Origin: Superficieibacter sp. 1612_C1
GTDB taxonomy: Bacteria > Pseudomonadota > Gammaproteobacteria > Enterobacterales > Enterobacteriaceae
Reading direction: 5' to 3'
Assembly (NCBI RefSeq): GCF_015234305.1
Contig: NZ_JADGMI010000001.1
Span: 806,001-870,000 of the forward strand
Length of the DNA: 64,000 nt
Shown here piece after piece: positions 8,135 through 16,420 of this stretch (its first letter is position 1; each line of letters begins with the position of its first letter). Under the pieces are notes generated by a model. That model was not told where the DNA came from, ran no database searches, and was given only the letters and a program-made list of their open reading frames with translations. Both the position numbers and the translations under genes were made by a program.

Positions 8135-9265
8135 TCAGCATGCACAGTCATCATCGGCACAGCAGTCAGGCTCTGAAGGCAGAACCCACCAGTCCCGTAC
8201 TCCTTCAGAGGACAGGCCCAGATGACGCGTGATACTTTCTGCCACGACGGGAAAGCGCTGGCGGAACTTATAGATAAAACAATAAATATTTCCGGCATGC
8301 CGGACATGGGGGCCGACAAGGTACAAACCGGGAAAAAGAGTTGAGCAGTCGTCGTCCGTCAACACCGGATAGCCATCATCATTCCATTCAAAAAAAGCAG
8401 CCAGTTGACTTGCTCCCCCGCCACACTGGAAGCCGGTGGCAAGCACAGGCACCTCGTCAGTGGCCCAGGCGCGTCCGTTAGTGGTATGGACCTTGTAGGA
8501 ACTCCCCGGGCCGGGCATCCTGACCACCTCACAGACATCCGCATCTTCATAAATTTCGAAAAGACGGTTATTCATCGCCCTGTTAAGTCGCTCACGGGTA
8601 TAAGGAGAGAGCGACAGACTGGGATCGCTGATATGGTTAGTTGACCAGGGGGCAGAGCGGGTCAACATTTTTACCGATGAACCATTTTCCAGCAGGTTTA
8701 CAGCGGCATCCACCGCGCTTTCATAGCCGCCGATCACGATGTAATCGCCTTTTCGGAAGTCCTTCCAGCTGGACACATCAGCGTAATGGCAACACATTTT
8801 TGCTCCCGGAAAAATCTGCCGGTCAGGGAACTGGAATTCACCTGTAGCCCATATTAATGAGCGCGTTTCAATTCTCTCTCCTGTTTCTGTTGTCAGCATA
8901 AAATGACCTGAACTGAGCAAGGCCACCTTTACAACCCTGGCGGGGGCCATGACAGGGATCTGATACTCATCCAGCACGGCATTGAGGTATTTTGCGTACG
9001 TGTTTCCCCCGGCGTGTTCTTCACCGCAGAAAAGCGCCAGGGAACTGTCAGGCGTCACAGCATTAAGATCGGCTTGTCCGAACGGATTGGAAAAAAAAGA
9101 AGGAGTAATAAAGCGGGTTTCTTCCGGCCAGCGCATAAAGGAGGCACCCACTTCGTGACTATCCACGACGAGGATATCCTGCACGGCGCTCCGACGAAGA
9201 AGCGCCGCCATACCCACCCCAGCCGGACCCGCACCGACAATAACGACTTCGCGTGGTTGGTTCAT
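8135..9265 (-). CDS. FAD-dependent oxidoreductase (CzcO-like) with Cys tail
   Basis: Cytoplasmic flavoprotein of 376 residues, related to flavin monooxygenase / thioredoxin reductase-like proteins such as CzcO. It has the FAD dinucleotide fold at the N-terminus (VVIVGAGPAGVGMAALL), a second nucleotide-binding motif (YIVIGGYESAVDAAVNLL) and the late LYLVGPHVRH segment that contacts flavin. The C-terminus ends CCADDDCAC, a possible metal-binding tail. It is the first gene after Zur-like operator 3 and is followed by the FeoB-like gene. A link to metal or thiol redox chemistry is inferred; the substrate is unknown. Confidence 0.8.
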   Translation of the reverse strand: MNQPREVVIVGAGPAGVGMAALLRRSAVQDILVVDSHEVGASFMRWPEETRFITPSFFSNPFGQADLNAVTPDSSLALFCGEEHAGGNTYAKYLNAVLDEYQIPVMAPARVVKVALLSSGHFMLTTETGERIETRSLIWATGEFQFPDRQIFPGAKMCCHYADVSSWKDFRKGDYIVIGGYESAVDAAVNLLENGSSVKMLTRSAPWSTNHISDPSLSLSPYTRERLNRAMNNRLFEIYEDADVCEVVRMPGPGSSYKVHTTNGRAWATDEVPVLATGFQCGGGASQLAAFFEWNDDGYPVLTDDDCSTLFPGLYLVGPHVRHAGNIYCFIYKFRQRFPVVAESITRHLGLSSEGVRDWWVLPSEPDCCADDDCAC

Positions 9266-9279
9266 AGAATCACCTTTTA

Positions 9280-9299
9280 TGTTACGTTATAACATAACA
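9280..9299. promoter_or_regulatory. Zur-like operator 3
   Basis: TGTTACG-TTATAA-CATAACA, the most symmetric copy in the island. It lies just upstream of the minus-strand oxidoreductase/FeoB-like operon. The other neighbour is the 3' end of cysS2. Confidence 0.8.
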
Positions 9300-9336
9300 T
9301 ATCACATTGAAATTTTTTTTCCTCCTGATGTTCGAT

Positions 9337-10719
9337 TTATCGGATGCGCCAGGAGGTGTTTTCGCCGACATCTTCAAGCTCGATGCCTTGCTCCGCTAAT
9401 TCATTTCTTAAACGATCGGCCTTGCCCCATTCGCCCATACGTCGTGCTTCGCTACGCTGATGGATTAGGTTTTCAATAAGCTGCAACTCTGCTGGGTGAA
9501 AGTCATCGCGGTTGGTCAAAAAGGCAGCCGCGGATTGTTCAAACAACCCCAGCACATTGCCCAGATCTTTCAGCGTGGTGGCAAGTGCTGCCGTTTCGTC
9601 TTTATTCATTGCGTATAGCCGATTAATTTCTCTTGTTAGCTCAAACAGAACGGCAAGCGCCTGAGGCGTATTAAAATCATCATCCATTGCCTCACAGAAC
9701 CTGGCCTGCCAGGCATCATGCTCTTCAGACCGGGAGCCATCAGCAAACTGGCATGCGGTATAGAGCCGTGTCAGCGAGGCGCGCGCCAGATGAATATTTT
9801 CCTCGCTGTAATTTAATGGCTTACGATAATGGGCACTTAGCAGGAAGAAACGCAAGCTCTGGGCATCGAACCGGTTCAGAATATCGCGCAGGGTAAAAAA
9901 GTTATTCAGCGATTTCGACATCTTTTCTTTATCTACCGTCACCATGCCGGTGTGGAGCCAGTAGTTCACGTAAGGGCCATCGTTGGCTGAGGTAGACTGA
10001 GCGATTTCATTTTCATGATGTGGAAAAATGAGATCCGAACCGCCGCCATGAATGTCGAAATGCGTTCCGAGGTAATGACAGTTCATCGCAGAGCATTCAA
10101 TATGCCATCCCGGTCGCCCTTCTCCCCATGGAGAGGGCCAGGCCGGCTCGCCGGATTTCGCCCGCTTCCAGAGAACAAAATCCAGCGGGTCACGTTTATA
10201 CTCATTGACGTCGATGCGGGCCCCGGCGCGAAGCATGGTAATATCCTGTCCCGAAAGCTTTCCGTAGTCTTGTGCCGATGCAGTGGAGAACATGACGTCA
10301 CCACTCTCTGCAATGTAAGCATATTGTCGATGCAGAAGTCGTTCGATCATACTGATGATTTGTGGAATGTGCTCTGTGGGGCGGGGTTCGATATCTGGCG
10401 GCAGGATGCCTAACTTTGCAAAATCAATGTGCATTTCATGCACCATTCGCTCTGTCAGGCTGCGCCAGTCCTCTCCGGTTTCACGGGCGCGCTGAATAAT
10501 TTTGTCATCTATATCGGTAATGTTGCGCACGAAAGTCACATCGTAGCCGCGAAAGCGCAGATAGCGCACGATCATATCAAAAGCCACAAAGGTTCTGGCG
10601 TGTCCCAAATGGCAAAGGTCATAGACCGTGACACCGCAGACGTACATGCCAATTTTGCCTTTCGTGATCGGAACCAACAACTCCTTTTGCCCATTCATTG
10701 TATTTGTCATTTTTATCAT
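9337..10719 (-). CDS. cysS2: Cysteinyl-tRNA synthetase paralogue (CysS2)
   Basis: Class I aminoacyl-tRNA synthetase of 460 residues charging tRNA-Cys. The HIGH-type signature is in CHLGHAR and the KMSKS signature is intact. The residues known as the active-site zinc ligands of E. coli CysRS are kept: Cys28 in [10 protein letters not shown], the cysteine of HIECSAMNC, and the His and Glu of PHHENE. It should therefore still need zinc or another metal. Start ATG 10719 follows GAGG by 8 bases and matches the E. coli N-terminus; the open frame upstream is not used. It lies 80 bases downstream of the fur2 regulator and probably shares its transcript. Confidence 0.92.
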   Translation of the reverse strand: MIKMTNTMNGQKELLVPITKGKIGMYVCGVTVYDLCHLGHARTFVAFDMIVRYLRFRGYDVTFVRNITDIDDKIIQRARETGEDWRSLTERMVHEMHIDFAKLGILPPDIEPRPTEHIPQIISMIERLLHRQYAYIAESGDVMFSTASAQDYGKLSGQDITMLRAGARIDVNEYKRDPLDFVLWKRAKSGEPAWPSPWGEGRPGWHIECSAMNCHYLGTHFDIHGGGSDLIFPHHENEIAQSTSANDGPYVNYWLHTGMVTVDKEKMSKSLNNFFTLRDILNRFDAQSLRFFLLSAHYRKPLNYSEENIHLARASLTRLYTACQFADGSRSEEHDAWQARFCEAMDDDFNTPQALAVLFELTREINRLYAMNKDETAALATTLKDLGNVLGLFEQSAAAFLTNRDDFHPAELQLIENLIHQRSEARRMGEWGKADRLRNELAEQGIELEDVGENTSWRIR

Positions 10720-10799
10720 GGCGCTTACCTCATTACTTTGCATAGCAGTACGCGAGCACGCCTGGTGCTAATCAACGGTCGCATGGAATAAGAAAAAGA

Positions 10800-11252
10800 T
10801 TATTTAGTCAGAGTACGATTACAGTCCGGACAGATACCATGGCTGGAAAGGGTAATTTCCCGTTCGGTCATACCATGTCCGGTGAGATGCGACTTTACCA
10901 TTTCAATGGCTGCTTCCAGCGCTGGATCCTGTTCAATAGGAATAACATGATGGCAGTTATCGCATTCAAAAACCCCTACGGCAGCCCGTTGGGTCAGAGC
11001 GAAACGCTGAGTTCTTGCCGAGTCGGTATAACGCTGAACAATACTCACCTGCATTAGCCGCTCCAGAATGCGGTAAAGGGTGACGCGATCGGGAGCCTGC
11101 TCGCCGAGTTGCTGAGTCAAATCGTCGTGGCTCATGGCCTGGCTGGCATGTTCAAGGCATTGCAGCGTAGCAAGGGTGGATGGCGTTGCCCGCAAACCCT
11201 GTGCGCGTAACGTTTGCTTCCAGTCATACGTTTTGGCCACTGGTGTTGTCAT
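10800..11252 (-). CDS. Fur-family regulator (Reg2)
   Basis: Second island metalloregulator, 150 residues. The recognition helix reads DRVTLYRILERL. Two CxxC pairs typical of the Fur structural zinc site are present (CDNC and CPDC). Between them and the DNA-binding domain, the His-rich sensing segment of Fur (HHHDH) or the H/C/H set of Zur is missing; the stretch reads VQRYTDSARTQRFALTQRAAVGVF. ATG 11252 is chosen (AGGGGA six bases upstream) over ATG 11276. The divergent neighbour is COG0523-2 with a TGCAAC-type palindrome between them, so Reg2 is a good candidate to bind that motif. It shares little sequence with Reg1 beyond the fold. Confidence 0.87.
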   Translation of the reverse strand: MTTPVAKTYDWKQTLRAQGLRATPSTLATLQCLEHASQAMSHDDLTQQLGEQAPDRVTLYRILERLMQVSIVQRYTDSARTQRFALTQRAAVGVFECDNCHHVIPIEQDPALEAAIEMVKSHLTGHGMTEREITLSSHGICPDCNRTLTK

Positions 11253-11300
11253 ATTTTCCCCTGTGAGTCTTGTCATTTGAATTTTGGCAGTAAGTCGGTA

Positions 11301-11323
11301 TTATTGCAACTTGATTGCATTAA
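11301..11323. promoter_or_regulatory. TGCAAC-type operator 1
   Basis: TTATTGCAAC-TTG-ATTGCATTAA, a 10-3-10 palindrome between divergent fur2-cysS2 and COG0523-2. Two similar sites precede thrS2. It does not match the Zur-like boxes of this island. It resembles in layout the Nur box known from Streptomyces (TTGCAA-N5-TTGCAA). Confidence 0.7.
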
Positions 11324-11349
11324 TGTTTGGCGACATAAGATCAGACGCT

Positions 11350-12549
11350 ATGAAAAGAACACCGCTCATTATCCTTAATGGTTTTCTGGGTGCAGGGAAA
11401 ACCACGCTATTAAAAAACCTTCTTGCTCAGGCGCACAAACGGCAAATGGCGGTATCGGTCATCGTTAATGACATGAGCGAGCTTGATGTGGATGGCGTGC
11501 TGATAGCCAACACAGAAATCGTTGATGCAACCAGTAACAACTTTGTGAGTATTTCAGCAGACAGTATTAGCAGCAGAAGCGGGATCCAGAAGCTGGATTC
11601 GGCGCTGAAAAACCTGCTTGAAAAACGGCATCCGGCGTTTATTTTACTGGAAACGTCAGGCAGCAGTCATCCTCTTCCCCTGGTCCACTATCTGCGTGAG
11701 CATACCCAGGTAAGTCTCAAAGCATTTTTATCGCTTGTTGATACTGTGATGCTTAATGATGACTATGACGGAGGAAAGGATCTTATTCCCGTTTTTCAGG
11801 AGCACCTCAACAAAGGAACCCGGGGAGTGGAAAGCCTGCTGGCGGAACAGATTATGTTCTGTAATAAGCTCCTGTTAACCAAAAACGACCGGTTGCCCTT
11901 CTATGTGGTTACTGATGTGGCCAGGGCCATACATCCTCTTAATCCGCAGGTGGCAATTATGGCTGTGCCCTGGGGGAACTTACCGCTGGATGAATTGCTT
12001 TCCATGCCGGATTACGATTTTCATCGGGTGGCGTTACTTATCGATGAACTTCAGGAGGAAACCGACTCCGTTTCATCAGATGAATCGGTGAAACAGTATG
12101 ATATCTCCTGGCGAGTCATTGAGGATGACCGCCCGTTTCATCCGCAGCGGCTGTGGGATACCTGCCATCGCTTTATGGGCGCAGGCGTTTACCGCAGTAA
12201 AGGGTTTTTCTGGTTACCGGGAAGGGATGACCTGGCATTACTGTGGAACCAGGCCGCAGGAAGCATCAATCTCGAATTTATAAGCTACTGGAAAGCCGGG
12301 GTCCTGACGCACACTGATAATTCACTGACAGAGGAAGAACGTTCAGCTATTCGTCAGCAACTGGCAAAAATGCCGGGCAGATTTGGTGACCGACGCTGCC
12401 GCCTGACGGTTATTGGCGAGAGCGGCGAAATTGACGATTTTGCCCTCGCGTTGCGCCAGTGCTTACTCACTGAAGAGGAAATCCGCTGGTGGCAGCAGGG
12501 GGGGATTTTCCACGATCCCTGGCCCACGAAAGTGGCCCGGCTGGCTTAA
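11350..12549 (+). CDS. COG0523 GTPase lacking the CxCC motif (copy 2)
   Basis: G3E GTPase of 399 residues with a P-loop [11 protein letters not shown], the VNDMSELDVDG segment, switch-like LLETSGSSHPLP, a guanine motif in the form TKND, and a C-terminal CobW_C-like domain (RPFHPQRLW). Where copy 1 reads SNGCICCTL, this protein reads SNNFVSISA, so the metal-binding CxCC that defines the chaperone subgroup is gone. ATG 11350 is used because the earlier in-frame ATG overlaps the operator. It is divergent from fur2-cysS2. It may be a regulatory GTPase, a partner of copy 1, or a chaperone using other ligands. Confidence 0.85.
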   Translation: MKRTPLIILNGFLGAGKTTLLKNLLAQAHKRQMAVSVIVNDMSELDVDGVLIANTEIVDATSNNFVSISADSISSRSGIQKLDSALKNLLEKRHPAFILLETSGSSHPLPLVHYLREHTQVSLKAFLSLVDTVMLNDDYDGGKDLIPVFQEHLNKGTRGVESLLAEQIMFCNKLLLTKNDRLPFYVVTDVARAIHPLNPQVAIMAVPWGNLPLDELLSMPDYDFHRVALLIDELQEETDSVSSDESVKQYDISWRVIEDDRPFHPQRLWDTCHRFMGAGVYRSKGFFWLPGRDDLALLWNQAAGSINLEFISYWKAGVLTHTDNSLTEEERSAIRQQLAKMPGRFGDRRCRLTVIGESGEIDDFALALRQCLLTEEEIRWWQQGGIFHDPWPTKVARLA

Positions 12550-12574
12550 CAGGTTATTTTGCAGCGATAGTTAG

Positions 12575-12594
12575 TGTTATGTTATAACGTTTCA
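12575..12594. promoter_or_regulatory. Zur-like operator 4
   Basis: TGTTATG-TTATAA-CGTTTCA, 26 bases before dksA2; the right half is less conserved. Confidence 0.68.
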
Positions 12595-12619
12595 ACATGA
12601 AATTTTATCGGTACAGGAC

Positions 12620-13042
12620 ATGACTAAACCTACCCGCGCTGAACGAGAAAAAATCCTGGCAATGCCGCCAGAAGACTACATGAACCCTGTGCAACAGGAC
12701 TACTTTCGGCGGCTTATGCGCTATGAGAGGCAGGAGGTGCTTGATCATATCGATCAGATGAAGCAACAGTTGCAGGAGAATCCCGAAACGGGTGACGAAG
12801 GAGATATCGCCATTCGTGAAGAGCAGTTACGTCTGCTGTTCAGACAGATAGACAGGGAAAGCCGCCTGCTGCCGAAATATGACGCTGCGCTGATACGGCT
12901 GGAAAAAGGAGAGTATGGCTTCTGCCGGGATACTGGCGAACCTATCGGCCTGCAACGCCTGCTACTCAGGCCCACCGCAGAATTAAGTATTGAAGCCAAA
13001 ACCAAGGAGGAAAAAGTTGAGGTTCAGTACCGAAAGAAATAA
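12620..13042 (+). CDS. dksA2: DksA paralogue without zinc finger (DksA2)
   Basis: RNA polymerase secondary-channel regulator that works with ppGpp. It has an N-terminal coiled coil (residues about 30-90) and a C-terminal globular end. In DksA four cysteines bind zinc; here the equivalents are Cys102, Thr105, Ser123 and Ala126 (GFCRDTG and RPTAELSIEAK), so three of four ligands are lost. This matches the zinc-independent DksA2 described in Pseudomonas aeruginosa, which replaces DksA during zinc limitation. Length 140 is close to E. coli DksA (151). It is the first gene of dksA2-folE2-gammaCA behind Zur-like operator 4. Confidence 0.92.
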   Translation: MTKPTRAEREKILAMPPEDYMNPVQQDYFRRLMRYERQEVLDHIDQMKQQLQENPETGDEGDIAIREEQLRLLFRQIDRESRLLPKYDAALIRLEKGEYGFCRDTGEPIGLQRLLLRPTAELSIEAKTKEEKVEVQYRKK

Positions 13043-13097
13043 AGCCGCCCGGGGCGCGGGTAGGGACAGGAACGAATAACAGATCAGGCAGGTATAT

Positions 13098-14033
13098 ATG
13101 AGTATGGCAGCGAAACAAACCTTATGCCCCGGCATGCTACCGGATATTCAGTCCACTAAGGGCGACGATGAGGGCGAGTCATTATCCTGGGTTGGTATGG
13201 AGCAAATCGATCTGCCGGTAGAGATCGCAGGCAGGCCGGTAGCCGCAAAGGTTAATGCCGGCATCAACCTTCTCAGTTCACCTGAAGCCGAAAAGGGGAT
13301 CCATATGTCTCGCCTTTATCTGCTACTGGATGAACTAACACAAGGGGAAATGACGCCGGATTTATTGCAACGTGTGCTGAAAGCATTTCTGGTATCGCAT
13401 CAGGGACGTAGTGATGAAGCCAGTATTGAGATTTCAGGGGAGGTGTTACTGTCGCGTAAGTCGTTAAATTCTAATCACTCCGGCTGGAAAGCCTATCCTC
13501 TGACTCTGAGCGCCGAACTCAGGCAATCTTTTACGGTTACCCTCAAAGTGGGTATCCCTTATTCGTCAACCTGTCCTGCTTCCGCTGCGCTTAGCCGCCA
13601 CGTCGCGGGTTTGCAGTTTAGCAAAGACTTTGGTAACCGGATCGACAGGCTCCCGGCAGCAGAAATAGCGGACTGGCTTGTTGAGAAAGGAATGCCGGCA
13701 ACCCCGCACAGCCAGCGAAGCTGGGCATGGGTGAGTATCCGGCTTAATCCTGAAGCAAAATCACTGCCTGTGATTGAGCTAATTGATTATGCTGAAGTTG
13801 CTCTCGGGACAGCAGTGCAAACGGTCGTCAAGCGGAGCGACGAACAGGCTTTTGCGGTGGCTAACGGTCAGAATCTGATGTTTTGCGAAGATGCTGCCCG
13901 TCGGCTCCATAATGTTTTTTGTTCGGCACCCTTTTGTGAAGCATTTGATATCAGGGTCGAGCATCAGGAAAGTCTGCATCCTCATAATGCCGTTGCCCGT
14001 ATTCACTGGAAAGGAAGTAATAATGTTACGTAA
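13098..14033 (+). CDS. folE2: GTP cyclohydrolase IB (FolE2)
   Basis: Makes dihydroneopterin triphosphate from GTP, the first step of folate synthesis. COG1469 enzymes are active with manganese or iron and replace the zinc enzyme FolE under zinc starvation (established for Bacillus subtilis and Neisseria enzymes). The catalytic cysteine is Cys159 in PYSSTCPASAALSR, and the EHQESLHPHNA segment near the end holds further active-site residues. Length 311 is normal. The gene lies 55 bases after dksA2 and its end overlaps the start of the carbonic anhydrase gene by 11 bases. Confidence 0.95.
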   Translation: MSMAAKQTLCPGMLPDIQSTKGDDEGESLSWVGMEQIDLPVEIAGRPVAAKVNAGINLLSSPEAEKGIHMSRLYLLLDELTQGEMTPDLLQRVLKAFLVSHQGRSDEASIEISGEVLLSRKSLNSNHSGWKAYPLTLSAELRQSFTVTLKVGIPYSSTCPASAALSRHVAGLQFSKDFGNRIDRLPAAEIADWLVEKGMPATPHSQRSWAWVSIRLNPEAKSLPVIELIDYAEVALGTAVQTVVKRSDEQAFAVANGQNLMFCEDAARRLHNVFCSAPFCEAFDIRVEHQESLHPHNAVARIHWKGSNNVT

Positions 14034-14583
14034 AAACCCATCGGGTCATACCCCCGTTGTTTCCACTAAAGCCTATATTGATCCCACCGCGGTCATTTGT
14101 GGGCGTGTTATTATTCATGATTATGTTTACGTCGGACCTTATGCGGTTATCCGGGCTGACGAGCTAAATGCAGACGGGGATATGGATCCTATCATTATCC
14201 ATTCCCACTCTAATATTCAGGACGGGGTGGTTATTCACTCAAAAAGCGGCGCACCAGTGACGATAGGAAGCGGAACGTCTATCGCCCACCGTGCAATAGT
14301 GCATGGCCCCTGTCAGGTTGATGAGCGGGTATTTATTGGATTCAACAGCGTGTTATTTAACTGTCATATTCAGACTGGTTGTGTTATTCGCTATAATGCA
14401 GTTGTGGATGGCGTTACCCTGCCTGAGAATACCTATATTCCATCAACGGAACGCGTGGGGCCTGATTCCGATCTTAAAAGTTATTCGAGGGTAGACCCCG
14501 CTTCTTTACAATTTTCAGAAGAAGTGGCCAGTACCAACGTTAAGCTGGTCGAAGGTTATCAGAAGTTACGCAATGAATTCTGA
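14023..14583 (+). CDS. Gamma-class carbonic anhydrase-like protein
   Basis: Left-handed beta-helix hexapeptide-repeat protein of 186 residues, of the Cam / YrdA / CaiE group. It probably interconverts carbon dioxide and bicarbonate. The three metal-ligand histidines of Cam-type enzymes are visible: one in IQDGVVIH and two in SIAHRAIVHGP. Gamma carbonic anhydrases can work with iron or cobalt, so this copy could spare zinc used by other carbonic anhydrases. ATG 14023 lies within the end of folE2 behind AAGGAAG; longer reading upstream is only overlap. Third gene of the operon. Confidence 0.88.
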   Translation: MLRKNPSGHTPVVSTKAYIDPTAVICGRVIIHDYVYVGPYAVIRADELNADGDMDPIIIHSHSNIQDGVVIHSKSGAPVTIGSGTSIAHRAIVHGPCQVDERVFIGFNSVLFNCHIQTGCVIRYNAVVDGVTLPENTYIPSTERVGPDSDLKSYSRVDPASLQFSEEVASTNVKLVEGYQKLRNEF

Positions 14584-14658
14584 GTATAGCTCGGCTAGTG
14601 CCGTTAACATAACACCGTATTATTAACGATTTGTTATTAATGTAGCAAAATGATGCTT

Positions 14659-14690
14659 GCCTCTTCAATATTTTTGCGGAAGAGGCTTTT
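14659..14690 (+). terminator. Terminator or attenuator before queD2
   Basis: GCCTCTTC / GAAGAGGC stem with a 12-base loop, followed by TTTTCTGTTTT. It sits 75 bases after the carbonic anhydrase stop and only 22 bases before the GTG of queD2. It would either end the dksA2 operon or attenuate read-through into queD2. Confidence 0.7.
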
Positions 14691-14712
14691 CTGTTTTATT
14701 AAAGAGGTAGCG

Positions 14713-15579
14713 GTGAAACTTTTTATTAATGATCTGACGGTCATGGATTTTAGTTTCCTTGATGCGGAAGCCGGACTGATTGGCGATAGCCTTATCGTTG
14801 ATATTATTGTTGAAGGGGAGCTGAGTGCTGAATCAATGGTAATGGATTTCTCACATGCAAAAAAAACTATCAAGCATGAAATTGATAAACTGGCCGATCA
14901 TGTCCTGATTGTGCCGGAACAAAATAGTCATATTATTGTTAGTCATGCAGGCACTACGATGGGAGTCGCCATGCTGCGTAAGAACGGGGAGACCCAGTGT
15001 TTTATTTCCGGACCGCAGGAGAGTTTCTGGCTGGTGCAGGCAGATAATATTACTTCCCGTTGCCTTGAGTCCCAAATAGAAAAACATTTACTGGCGTGTT
15101 TGCCGCAGGGAGTAAAGGATATAACGATAACGTTACGGCCGGAAAGTATTAATGGTGACAGTTATCATTATTCGCATGGGCTGAAAAAACACCGCGGAAA
15201 TTGCCAGAGAATAGCGCATGGGCATCGCTCTGCGATCAGAATTTTTGTGGATGGCGAGCGAAGCCATCTGTGGGAACAGGAATGGGCAACGCGATGGAAT
15301 AACGCTTATCTGTTAAGCCGGGAAGATGTCGCTACAGTGACAACACTTTCACCGCGTGCCATAGCATACTGGCATAAGGGGCTGACATGTTCTTCCTGGC
15401 GGAGTTCTCAGGGATACTTTGAAATCATGCTTTGTTCTGAGGTAGTAGATATTCTGCCGTGTGATACCACGGTTGAGTCACTGGCTTTATTTATCAGGCA
15501 GTCAATTGAGCACGGTTTACCCGCAGCGAAAATAGAAGTCCATGCCTTTGAGGGAGTGGGTAAAGGCGCTATTGCCTGA
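14713..15579 (+). CDS. Double-domain QueD/PTPS-like protein
   Basis: COG0720-type pterin synthase homologue of 288 residues, about twice a single QueD T-fold unit. The N-terminal half has the late strand pattern MVMDFSHAKKTIKHEIDKL but lacks the metal histidines. The C-terminal half has the HGH metal motif (CQRIAHGHRSAIRIFVDG). Family members make 6-carboxytetrahydropterin (queuosine pathway) or pyruvoyltetrahydropterin and bind zinc; paralogues recur in Zur-regulated clusters. GTG 14713 with AGAGG upstream is the start because the homology begins there (KLFINDLTVMDFS). No separate promoter is obvious between the hairpin at 14659 and the start. Confidence 0.78.
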   Translation: MKLFINDLTVMDFSFLDAEAGLIGDSLIVDIIVEGELSAESMVMDFSHAKKTIKHEIDKLADHVLIVPEQNSHIIVSHAGTTMGVAMLRKNGETQCFISGPQESFWLVQADNITSRCLESQIEKHLLACLPQGVKDITITLRPESINGDSYHYSHGLKKHRGNCQRIAHGHRSAIRIFVDGERSHLWEQEWATRWNNAYLLSREDVATVTTLSPRAIAYWHKGLTCSSWRSSQGYFEIMLCSEVVDILPCDTTVESLALFIRQSIEHGLPAAKIEVHAFEGVGKGAIA

Positions 15580-15595
15580 CACATTATTCTACTTT

Positions 15596-16405
15596 TCAGG
15601 GGTATTGATCTGTTTTCTCTCGTAAAACTACAATGCCCGGTTTTGTAGCTATGTATCTAATAAAAGGTGAGTCAACTACCTTTCTGTTTTTCGCTAATGA
15701 CGATGCATTTCTGAACCAGATGTTATTGTGTTCTTTGATAATGATCCCAACATGTGAAACATCCAGTCCTCTTTTTGTTGAATAAATACCTACGTAATCA
15801 CCTGTTTGCAGTTTATTTATTACCTCGTTATCTATTGCAGAAGCCGGTATATAACTTATCCGGCGTGAGATAATGCCGAGACCCTTAACATATTCTTGTT
15901 TTTTATTCTTCTGGCTTAGCTGTTTGTTGACTGTAATAGTATACGGGCTGATGTCCTGAGTAACATCTTGTGCATTTCGCGGAGATATGACAGCCCAGTC
16001 CGTGAAAAAATGTTTTCTGCCAGTAAAATCAATCATTCCGTTTGTATAACGGGTCTTAACAAGTTCAGATACATAAGTTTGCCAGCTACTGGCGTGCGCC
16101 ATGGAGCGAACATAATCAATAAAAGTAAAACAATCCACAGTACTGGGGTTAGTGACCAGCCTCTCTTGCATCGAAGATGATCCAATCAGTGTATGCGCCT
16201 GGTAAGGCGTTCCGAGGAAACGGGAAGATATCTCAGCAACGCGTTCACTATAGCTGAGGCCCTTCCTGTACAAAGAAGTGGTATGAAGGATTTTGTTAAC
16301 TTTAGCCTGACTTTCTTCAGTAGAATAGTCGCTTCGTGCCTGCTGAGACTCAGCAAATCCCGCGCAGCTATAAAATGAAAGGAGAAAGATAATTGCTTTT
16401 TTCAT
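15596..16405 (-). CDS. DUF1460 cysteine amidase, secreted
   Basis: Secreted protein of 269 residues with signal peptide (MKKAIIFLLSFYSCAGFAES). It belongs to the DUF1460 / NlpC-P60-like fold, represented by N-acetylmuramoyl-L-alanine amidase-like enzymes. The likely catalytic Cys is in TVDCFTFIDYV and the His in LDVSHVGIIIK. It lies 15 bases beyond the last sit-type permease, so it is probably the fifth gene of that Zur-like operon. Inference: a Cys-dependent periplasmic amidase could stand in for zinc-dependent AmiA/B/C murein amidases when zinc is scarce. Confidence 0.82.
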   Translation of the reverse strand: MKKAIIFLLSFYSCAGFAESQQARSDYSTEESQAKVNKILHTTSLYRKGLSYSERVAEISSRFLGTPYQAHTLIGSSSMQERLVTNPSTVDCFTFIDYVRSMAHASSWQTYVSELVKTRYTNGMIDFTGRKHFFTDWAVISPRNAQDVTQDISPYTITVNKQLSQKNKKQEYVKGLGIISRRISYIPASAIDNEVINKLQTGDYVGIYSTKRGLDVSHVGIIIKEHNNIWFRNASSLAKNRKVVDSPFIRYIATKPGIVVLREKTDQYP

Positions 16406-16420
16406 AAAACATTAACTCCC

